Source of the DNA: Actinacidiphila glaucinigra
GTDB taxonomy: Bacteria; Actinomycetota; Actinomycetes; Streptomycetales; Streptomycetaceae
NCBI RefSeq assembly: GCF_900188405.1
Contig: NZ_FZOF01000050.1
Coordinates: 1 to 33,415, forward strand
Direction of reading: 5' to 3'
Length of the DNA stretch: 33,415 nucleotides
Shown here one piece after another: positions 7,613-13,405 of this stretch. How positions within the stretch are numbered: the first letter of the stretch is position 1; each line of letters begins with the position of its first letter. The position numbers and the translations under genes are program-made. Under the pieces are notes generated by a model. It saw nothing but the letters and a program-made list of their open reading frames with translations. It made no database searches and had not been told where the DNA came from.

Positions 7613-8724
7613 CCCGATCCGCGCGGGATCCGGTCCGGCCGGCGGGCCCGGTGCGGCCGGGGGACCAGCGCGGGATCGCCCGCCCGCGAGCCCGTGTTGG
7701 CGGCCTCGACCGCCCCGGCGACGAGGTGGTGGTCGGGCGACAGGTGACAGACCGGATCGGTACGGGCCGCGTCGCCGGTGAGCAGGAACGCCTGGCAGCG
7801 GCAGCCGCCGAAGTCCACCTCCCGCCGGAAGCAGCTCCGGCAGGGCTCGGGCATCCAGTCGGTCCCCCGGAAGGCGTTCATCACCGGGGACTCGGCCCAG
7901 ATCCGCGCCAGCGAGTCCTCCCGCACGCTGGCCCGCGGCAACGGCAGGGACTGCGCGGCCGGGCAGGGCAGCACGTCGCCGTTCGGCGTCACGGTCAGCT
8001 GCCGGGACGCCCAGCCGCCCATGCAGGGCTTCGGGTAGCGGCTGTAGTAGTCGGAGATGACGTAGATGACGTCCATGCGGTCCCGCAACCGTTCACGGGC
8101 GGCCCGCACGACGACCTCGGCGGCGTCGAGCTGGGCCCGGCTGGGCAGCAACGCGGCGCGGTTGCGCCAGGCCCAGCCGTAGTACTGGGTGTTGGCCAGC
8201 TCCAGCCGGTCCGCGCCCACCTCCTCGGCCAGGGTGAGCACATCGGCGACGCGGTCGATGTTGTGCCGGTGCAGCACCACGTTCATGGTCAGGGGCCAGC
8301 CCAGCTCCTTGACCAGTCGCATCGCCTCGATCTTGCGCCGGAAGGAGGGGATGCCGGCGATCCGGTCGGACACGGCCGCCTCGTCGGCCTGGATGCTGAT
8401 CTGCACGTGGTCCAGGCCGGCCGCCCGCAGTCGCTCGGCCCTCGGACGGGAGAGCCCCACGGCGCTGGTCACGAGGTTGGTGTAGAGGCCCAGGTCGTGA
8501 GCGGCCGCCGCGATCTCCACCAGGTCGCGCCGCAGCAGTGGTTCCCCGCCGGACAGGTGGCACTGCAGCACCCCCAGGTCCCCGGCCTCGGCCAGCACCC
8601 GCCGCCACTCGTCCAGGGCCAGCTCGTCCCGGTAGCCGGCCATGTTCAGCGGGTTGGAGCAGTACGGGCAGGCCAGCGGGCAGCGGTAGGTGAGCTCGGC
8701 GAGCAGGCCGAACGGGCTATCCAT
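7609..8724 (-). CDS. pqqE: PqqE, radical SAM enzyme of PQQ biosynthesis
   Basis: A 371-residue radical SAM/SPASM protein. Cys15, Cys19 and Cys22 in YRCPLACPYCSN form the CxxxCxxC site for the SAM-binding 4Fe-4S cluster, followed by the LSGGEPLLR glycine motif. The C-terminal SPASM region has the auxiliary-cluster cysteines (KPCMGGW, DVLPCPAA, EPCRSCF, GGCRCQAF, DPVCHLS). PqqE forms the carbon-carbon bond between the Glu and Tyr side chains of PqqA, with PqqD as chaperone. Its ATG overlaps the end of pqqD by eight bases, so the two are translationally coupled. Length and motifs are normal for the family apart from a short extra C-terminal tail (about 30 residues rich in Arg and Pro). Confidence 0.96.
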   Translation of the reverse strand: MDSPFGLLAELTYRCPLACPYCSNPLNMAGYRDELALDEWRRVLAEAGDLGVLQCHLSGGEPLLRRDLVEIAAAAHDLGLYTNLVTSAVGLSRPRAERLRAAGLDHVQISIQADEAAVSDRIAGIPSFRRKIEAMRLVKELGWPLTMNVVLHRHNIDRVADVLTLAEEVGADRLELANTQYYGWAWRNRAALLPSRAQLDAAEVVVRAARERLRDRMDVIYVISDYYSRYPKPCMGGWASRQLTVTPNGDVLPCPAAQSLPLPRASVREDSLARIWAESPVMNAFRGTDWMPEPCRSCFRREVDFGGCRCQAFLLTGDAARTDPVCHLSPDHHLVAGAVEAANTGSRAGDPALVPRPHRARRPDRIPRGSG

Positions 8725-9046
8725 CGGTGAGCTCCATCCAGCGCCGGGCGACGAGCCGGGTCAGGAACCGCCGCACCTCGTCCCCGGGGACGGCCCGGTA
8801 GCGGGTGCCCAGCTCGGTCACGATCTCCGCCACGGTGTGCCGCCCGTCGCACAGTTCGAGGATCGCCGCGCCGCTGCCGTTCAGGACCACCACCGTCTCG
8901 GGGTGCAGCAGGATCCGGCGCTGTCTGGTCCGGCAGAAGGTGAGCCGGACATGGCGTGCCAGCAGGGGCCGGTCGGAGCCGCACACCTCGACACCGGGCC
9001 CGGTCCTGGTCCCGGCCCTGGTCGTTCCGGTGGAAGTCGCGTCCAT
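8717..9046 (-). CDS. pqqD: PqqD, peptide chaperone for PqqA
   Basis: A ~109-residue protein; the likely start is ATG 9046, just after the pqqC stop, although an upstream in-frame ATG at 9106 lies inside pqqC. The body has the PqqD (RRE) fold signature: RPLLARHVRLTF, then LHPETVVVLNGSGAAILELCDG, TVAEIVTEL and the final FLTRLVARRWMEL. PqqD binds the PqqA precursor and presents it to PqqE. The N-terminal ~25 residues (Thr/Gly-rich) are not conserved. The stop TAG lies within the first codons of pqqE. Confidence 0.93.
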   Translation of the reverse strand: MDATSTGTTRAGTRTGPGVEVCGSDRPLLARHVRLTFCRTRQRRILLHPETVVVLNGSGAAILELCDGRHTVAEIVTELGTRYRAVPGDEVRRFLTRLVARRWMELTDG

Positions 9047-9051
9047 GGCGG

Positions 9052-9762
9052 TCACTTCGGGTAGGCCTGCTCGATGGAGTCCATCAGACTCCACAGGACG
9101 TCGCACTTGAACGACAGCGCGTCGACGGCGCGGGCCTGGGACTCGGCGGAGACGCAGTGCGACGTGACCACCTGGAGGGCGTGTTCGCAGTCACGGGGAG
9201 CCTGCTCCAGGCGGGTGCGGAAGTAGGCGAGGCCCTCGGGGTCGATCCACGGGTACCAGCGCTCGAACGCGGCCAGGCGTGCGGCCATCAGGTCGGGAGC
9301 GAACAGCTCGGTGAGCGAGGACGCCACCGCCTCCACCCACGGGCGGGTCCGGGCGAAGTTCACGTAGGCGTCCACGGCGAACCGCACTCCGGGTACCAGG
9401 TGCCGGTGGTCCCGGACCTCCTCACGGGTCAGCCCCGCCGCCTCGCCGAGGCGCAGCCATGCCTCGATGCCGCCCTCGCCGGCGGCGGTGCCGTCGTGGT
9501 CGGTGATCCGCCGGAGCCAGCGACGGCGGAACTCGAGGTCGGGGCAGTTGGAGAGGATCGCGGCGTCCTTGCGGGGGATGTTCTCCTGGTAGTAGAAGCG
9601 GTTGGCGACCCAGCCGCGGATCTGACGAGGGCTCAGCCCGCCGGCGTTCATCACGACGTGGAACGGGTGCTGGTCGTGGTAGCGCCGCGAGTGGGCCCGC
9701 AACGTCTCGACGAAGCCGTCGGTTCCGCTGCTCCTGATCGTCCTCGCGGGAGTTGTCGTCAC
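9052..9762 (-). CDS. pqqC: PqqC, pyrroloquinoline-quinone synthase
   Basis: A 236-residue protein starting at GTG 9762, four bases after the pqqB stop. It matches PqqC closely: YHDQHPFHVVMNAG, QIRGWVANRFYYQENIP, KDAAILSNCPD, WLRRITDHDG, and EFCV-independent helices ending in SFKCDVLWSLMDSIE. PqqC is the cofactor-free oxidase that closes the second ring and carries out the final eight-electron oxidation to PQQ, releasing hydrogen peroxide. The conserved His and Tyr residues of the active-site (HPFH, RFYYQ) are present. Confidence 0.96.
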   Translation of the reverse strand: MTTTPARTIRSSGTDGFVETLRAHSRRYHDQHPFHVVMNAGGLSPRQIRGWVANRFYYQENIPRKDAAILSNCPDLEFRRRWLRRITDHDGTAAGEGGIEAWLRLGEAAGLTREEVRDHRHLVPGVRFAVDAYVNFARTRPWVEAVASSLTELFAPDLMAARLAAFERWYPWIDPEGLAYFRTRLEQAPRDCEHALQVVTSHCVSAESQARAVDALSFKCDVLWSLMDSIEQAYPK

Positions 9763-9766
9763 GGTT

Positions 9767-10654
9767 CTACACCTGGACCTCGAGGCCGTCCGTGGCCACC
9801 TCTATGCCGCTCTCCCGCAGTGCGCGCCGCTCGGGCGCGTCCTCCAGGAGAACGGGGTTGGTGTTGTTGATGTGGACGAGGATCGTCCGTCCCGCGGCCA
9901 GCGACGGGAGCCGGGACAGGCTGCCGTCCGGGCCGTCTATGGGCAGGTGGCCCATCTCCCGGGCCGTCTTGCCCGCCAACCCGAGCCGTACGAGTTCGTC
10001 GTCGCGCCAGCAGGTGCCGTCGAACAGCAGGCATCCGCAGCCTTCGATCTCCGTGCGCAGCGCTGCCGTCAGCGATTGCGCCGCCGGCAGGTAGACCAGC
10101 GTGCCCCCGGTGTGCTCGTCGGTCAGCCGGTAGCCCACGACACGGCCGTGGTCCGCCTCGCCCCCGAACCGGGCGCGTTTGGCGGTGGGAACGTCGAACG
10201 CACGGCAGGACAGCCCGTTCGCCAGCGTCAGGTCGGTGCCGGGGACCACGGCCCGCCACTCGACGGTGCAGTAGCGCCGCAGCGTGGTCAGGATTCCCGA
10301 GCCGTCACACAGGGTCTTGTGTGTCGCCGGTGTGGCGTACACCCGCAGGGCGCGGGCCTCGCGCAGCAGCAGCAGGCCCAGTGTGTGGTCCAGTTCGGCG
10401 TCGGTGAGCAGCACCGCCTCCAGCGGCGTCGTCCGGTCGCCCCGCGGGTGCAGGCCCGGGAAGGCCTCGAACTGGGCGCGCAGGTCGGGGGAGGCGTTGA
10501 GGAGGAACCACCGGCGGTGGTCGGCGCTGACGGCGATCGAGGACTGGGTGCGCGGCGGTGCGGCCCCGGAGCGGACCGCGGCGCACACCGCGCAACCGCA
10601 GTTCCACTGCGGGGAGCCGCCTCCCGCCGCCGACCCCAGCACTCGCAGCAGCAC
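9767..10654 (-). CDS. pqqB: PqqB, metallo-beta-lactamase-fold PQQ biosynthesis protein
   Basis: A 295-residue protein starting at GTG 10654 with GGGAG eight bases upstream. It begins LRVLGSAAGGGSPQWNCGC, the typical PqqB N-terminus with the Cys-x-Cys zinc knuckle, followed by FLLNASPDLRAQ, LLTDAELDHTLGLL (metal-binding Asp/His positions), LLFDGTCWRDDEL, GHLPI and ILVHINNTNPVL. PqqB hydroxylates the crosslinked Glu-Tyr intermediate. It is 123 bases downstream of pqqA, with a hairpin between. Confidence 0.95.
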   Translation of the reverse strand: MLLRVLGSAAGGGSPQWNCGCAVCAAVRSGAAPPRTQSSIAVSADHRRWFLLNASPDLRAQFEAFPGLHPRGDRTTPLEAVLLTDAELDHTLGLLLLREARALRVYATPATHKTLCDGSGILTTLRRYCTVEWRAVVPGTDLTLANGLSCRAFDVPTAKRARFGGEADHGRVVGYRLTDEHTGGTLVYLPAAQSLTAALRTEIEGCGCLLFDGTCWRDDELVRLGLAGKTAREMGHLPIDGPDGSLSRLPSLAAGRTILVHINNTNPVLLEDAPERRALRESGIEVATDGLEVQV

Positions 10655-10742
10655 GCCGGTACTCCCTTCGTCCGATGTCCGCCTCCGGGCCGGTCGATCG
10701 TCGGCCCGGCCGTCCGTGGACGTCCCAAGCCGTGGGGGGCGC

Positions 10743-10764
10743 CGCCGGACAACGCGGTCCGGCG
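10743..10764 (-). terminator. Hairpin between pqqA and pqqB, possible attenuator
   Basis: CGCCGGAC (10743-10750) and GTCCGGCG (10757-10764) form a perfect eight-base-pair stem with a six-base loop, 13 bases past the pqqA stop on the same strand. Partial termination or RNA processing here would give more pqqA than pqqB-E mRNA, as expected when PqqA is a consumed substrate. There is no U tract. Confidence 0.4.
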
Positions 10765-10777
10765 TGCCCCACGTGCG

Positions 10778-10900
10778 CTAGTCCTCGAGCCGGGCGACGT
10801 AGGCCGTCACCTCGGCCGCGACCGCGATCTCCTCGAACTCGGGCGTCTCCCACACGGCGAGCTGGGATTCCAGCTGCGATTCCATGGGCTGGGATTCCAT
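10778..10900 (-). CDS. pqqA: PqqA, precursor peptide of PQQ
   Basis: A 40-residue peptide. The minus-strand ATG at 10900 follows a perfect AGGAGGT (10907-10913) at six bases. Its C-terminal half is the PqqA signature: W17 and P20 followed by the conserved Glu30-Val-Thr-Ala-Tyr34, whose Glu and Tyr become the PQQ skeleton. The peptide is longer than the usual 22-30 residues because of an N-terminal tandem duplication (MESQP, MESQL, ESQL), with a second in-frame ATG at 10885. It lies 46 bases downstream of the PQQ-dependent dehydrogenase gene and upstream of pqqB. Confidence 0.95.
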   Translation of the reverse strand: MESQPMESQLESQLAVWETPEFEEIAVAAEVTAYVARLED

Positions 10901-10946
10901 GGGCTCACCTCCTTTCCGACCGGATACGGCAGGTCCGGGTCGCGCG

Positions 10947-12647
10947 CTACGACCAATCCGGGAGGGCGAAGACGATCAGGGCGCTTCCGTGCCCCGCACC
11001 GAGCATGCCGGGGAGGAATCCCTCGGCCCACCCGCCCCAGCCGACCGGTACGGCGACGTACTGCCTGTCGTCGACCGTGTAGGTGGTCGGGCTGCTGTGG
11101 TGGCCGCTGCCGCACTGGAACTGCCACAGCATCTGCCCGGTGCGGGCGTCGAGCGCGTTGAACTCGCCGGACGGTTCACCTGCGAACACCAGGTCACCAC
11201 CGGTGGCCAGCACCGAGGCGCACATCGGCAGTTCGTTGCGCCAGCGCCACTTCTCATCGCCGTCGGCGTCGAACGCGCTGACGGACCCCGCCATGTCCTC
11301 GATGTCCACCTGAACGCCCGCGCCCCAGTACGGGATGCTCTCCTTGAACTCCCGGCGCCGCCGGGTGGCCGTGGCACCCGTGTCCTGGACGGGGACGTAG
11401 AACAGCTCGGACTTCGGGCTGTAGGCCGCATGGGTCCATTCCTTGGCGCCGGCCGGACCCGGGTAGAAGTGGACGGGTTCCCCCTCCTTGTCGGGGTACG
11501 CCTTGGCCGTCACCCGGCCGTCCCTCGTGATGGCCCCCCACGTGATGCGGTCCACGAAGGGGGTGATCCCGACCCTCGCCCCGTTCGTGCGGTCGAGGAC
11601 GAAGAAGTAGCCGTTCTTGTCGAAGTGCCCGAGCAGTTTGCGCCCGTCCCGCTCGAACAGGATGCACTCGGCGATGCTGTCGTAGTCCCACACGTCGTGC
11701 GGGGTGCACTGGTAGTGCCAGCGGATCTGGCCGCTGTCGACGTCGACGGCGATGACGCAGTCGGTGAAGAGGTTGTCCCCCTCGCGGACACCTCCGTCGA
11801 AGTCGGGCGCCGGATTGCCGGTGCCGACGTACAGCAGGTTGGTCTCCGGGTCGAACGTGCCGGTCACCCAGCAGTTCGCCCCACCACGTGCCCAGGCCTC
11901 GCCGTCGGCGGGCCAGGTCTCCGAGCCCGGCTCCCCGGGCTTGGGCACCGTGTAGCAGCGCCACTGGTGCTCACCGGAGGCCAGGTCGAATGCGTCGAGG
12001 TGGCCGCGTACGCCGAACTCGCCGCCGGAACTGCCGACGACGACCATGTTCTTCACGACCAGCGGGGCGAGCGTGGCGCTCTCCCCGGCCCGGACGTCAC
12101 CGTAGGTCTTGTCCCAGACCCGCTTTCCGGTGGTGGCGTCGAGTGCGAGCAGCCGGGCGTTCGGCGTGACGGTGAAGACCTTCCCCTGGGCCACGGCGAC
12201 CCCGCGGTTGACGTTCCCGCAGCACAGGGACACGTCGAAGGGCACGGCGTGTTTGTACCGCCAGATCTCCACACCGGTCTTCGCGTCGAGGGCCCACACC
12301 CAGCCGTCCCAGCCGGACACGAACATGACCCCGTCGACGACGATCGGGGCGGCCTCGAACGAGTAGGTCGACGCGCCTGCGATCAGTCCGGTCGTGCCGG
12401 CCTGGAAGACCCACGCGGGGACGACGCGCTTGACGCTGTCCGTGTTGATCTGGTCCAGCGGGCTGTACCGCTGCCCGTTGTACGCGCCGTAGTAGGTGAG
12501 CCAGTTGTGGGGCTCCCGGCGGGCGTTGAGTATGCGCTCGTAGTCGAGGCCGGCCACCACCGGCGGCGCGACCTCCCCGCCCGCGACCTTGCCGCTCAGC
12601 AGCCCCTGGTCGACGGCTTCGCCCGCGTCCACGTAGTCGACGGACAT
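10947..12647 (-). CDS. PQQ-dependent alcohol dehydrogenase, lanthanide-type active site, no signal peptide
   Basis: A 566-residue eight-bladed propeller quinoprotein; ATG 12647 follows GGAGGAGGAG closely. The adjacent Cys142-Cys143 that sandwich PQQ, tryptophan-docking repeats (LDAKTGVEIWRY, LDATTGKRVWDK, LDARTGQMLWQF) and metal ligands are visible: Glu210 (SGGEFGVRG), Asn278 (GTGNP), Asp321 and Asp323 (VWDYDS). The Asp two residues after the catalytic Asp is the mark of lanthanide-dependent (XoxF/ExaF-type) enzymes; calcium-type MxaF has Ala there. It should oxidise a primary alcohol; which one is unknown. Unlike periplasmic relatives it shows no signal peptide (the N-terminus is acidic and polar) and no haem c domain. 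It is 13 bases from the upstream cupredoxin-like gene and 46 from pqqA, thus one transcription unit. Confidence 0.92.
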   Translation of the reverse strand: MSVDYVDAGEAVDQGLLSGKVAGGEVAPPVVAGLDYERILNARREPHNWLTYYGAYNGQRYSPLDQINTDSVKRVVPAWVFQAGTTGLIAGASTYSFEAAPIVVDGVMFVSGWDGWVWALDAKTGVEIWRYKHAVPFDVSLCCGNVNRGVAVAQGKVFTVTPNARLLALDATTGKRVWDKTYGDVRAGESATLAPLVVKNMVVVGSSGGEFGVRGHLDAFDLASGEHQWRCYTVPKPGEPGSETWPADGEAWARGGANCWVTGTFDPETNLLYVGTGNPAPDFDGGVREGDNLFTDCVIAVDVDSGQIRWHYQCTPHDVWDYDSIAECILFERDGRKLLGHFDKNGYFFVLDRTNGARVGITPFVDRITWGAITRDGRVTAKAYPDKEGEPVHFYPGPAGAKEWTHAAYSPKSELFYVPVQDTGATATRRRREFKESIPYWGAGVQVDIEDMAGSVSAFDADGDEKWRWRNELPMCASVLATGGDLVFAGEPSGEFNALDARTGQMLWQFQCGSGHHSSPTTYTVDDRQYVAVPVGWGGWAEGFLPGMLGAGHGSALIVFALPDWS

Positions 12648-12660
12648 CTCCTCCTCCTTC

Positions 12661-13122
12661 CTACGGCCGCGGTTGCTCGGGGCGGTCGAGGCGAGCCTCC
12701 GGCGGAGCCTCTCCCAGGACGACGATGGCCCCGGTCAACCCCCGGCCCTCGTCGTTGCCCGTGGGCGAGCAGTACCAGTAGTAGCCCGGTCCGTCGAGGT
12801 TGAGGGTCGCCCGTCCGCGCGAATGGTTCACCAGCCAGATGAACTTCCGGTCGCCATTGCTCGGCAGGAGCGCGCAGTGCGTGTTCAGGTCGTCATTGAC
12901 GAGTTCGAGCTCGATATCGCCTCCATGGGGCATGACCAGAATGGACGGATCCCAGGTCAGCTCGTCCGGGTGGATCCGAATCGTGGCCCGCATGGTGCCA
13001 TCCGATGTCTCGGCGGCGTATCCGATGCTCCCGGTTCCCAGCACCTGACCCAGCGCCGCCTTGTTCTGTTCGGCCAACCCGATCTTGTCCAGCAGGTCGG
13101 ATCGCTCCTGCATGGTCGTCAT
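12661..13122 (-). CDS. Small cupredoxin-like, PQQ-associated protein
   Basis: A 153-residue protein; ATG 13122 follows GAGGAGAG about ten bases upstream. From residue ~45 the sequence reads as a cupredoxin-type beta sandwich: IRIHPDELTWDPSILVMPHGGDIELELVND, then THCALLP, a FIWLVNHSRG strand and GPGYYWYCSPTGNDEGRGLTGAIVV. The Cys near the end is placed like the type-1 copper cysteine, but the usual following His and Met are Asn and Leu, so a normal blue-copper site seems incomplete. From memory it resembles the small PQQ-associated family named after M. smegmatis MSMEG_3727. No signal peptide is seen. It lies immediately upstream of the dehydrogenase gene, so a role as its partner or electron acceptor, or as a maturation factor, is likely but unproven. 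Confidence 0.75.
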   Translation of the reverse strand: MTTMQERSDLLDKIGLAEQNKAALGQVLGTGSIGYAAETSDGTMRATIRIHPDELTWDPSILVMPHGGDIELELVNDDLNTHCALLPSNGDRKFIWLVNHSRGRATLNLDGPGYYWYCSPTGNDEGRGLTGAIVVLGEAPPEARLDRPEQPRP

Positions 13123-13316
13123 CGGGGCGTCACTCTCCTCATACAGAGATCGCCGTGTTCTTCGCTTCGGCCGCGCCGACCGAGGTACGCCGCGGCCGGG
13201 TGCACACCTTCCCTCGAGAATGTTCTCCGAATTGACTTCGTCGGATTCATCGCATCGGAGATCCACTGCGCCGAATTGAGCGCGCGGGAAAGCGGATGAT
13301 TTGCCGCCTGATCAAA

Positions 13317-13345
13317 ACGCTACGCCGGACGGATCACACCGACAA
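13317..13345 (-). promoter_or_regulatory. Promoter of the cupredoxin/PQQ-dehydrogenase/pqq genes
   Basis: Read on the minus strand, TTGTCG (13340-13345) and TAGCGT (13317-13322) are separated by 17 bases. Transcription would start near 13310, about 190 bases before the cupredoxin-like gene. The local sequence is richer in A/T than its surroundings. Confidence 0.55.
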
Positions 13346-13374
13346 GGGTGGGCGCGAGTGCGGGCCGGCTCATG

Positions 13375-13405
13375 CCGTTCGTCGGCGACCGGCTACCGTT
13401 CGTCG
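13375..13405 (-). promoter_or_regulatory. Tandem LytTR-type activator sites
   Basis: CCGTTCGTCG occurs at 13375-13384 and again at 13396-13405, an exact 21-base period, i.e. two helical turns. The copies fit the LytTR half-site pattern ([TA][AC][CA]GTTN[AG][TC]), the second with one more upstream matching base. They lie about 30 bases upstream of the -35 element of the promoter at 13317-13345, the position of a class I activator. The second copy overlaps the last codons of katG. A LytTR regulator is encoded two genes upstream. Confidence 0.55.

Noticed and set aside
7012..8730. Plus-strand frame opposite pqqE
   Set aside because: Product rich in Arg, Gly, Gln and His without motifs; pqqE on the other strand is certain.
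10947..12647. Assigning the dehydrogenase as methanol dehydrogenase XoxF
   Set aside because: The lanthanide motif is shared by several alcohol dehydrogenases; substrate and subfamily cannot be told without an alignment, so no gene symbol is given.
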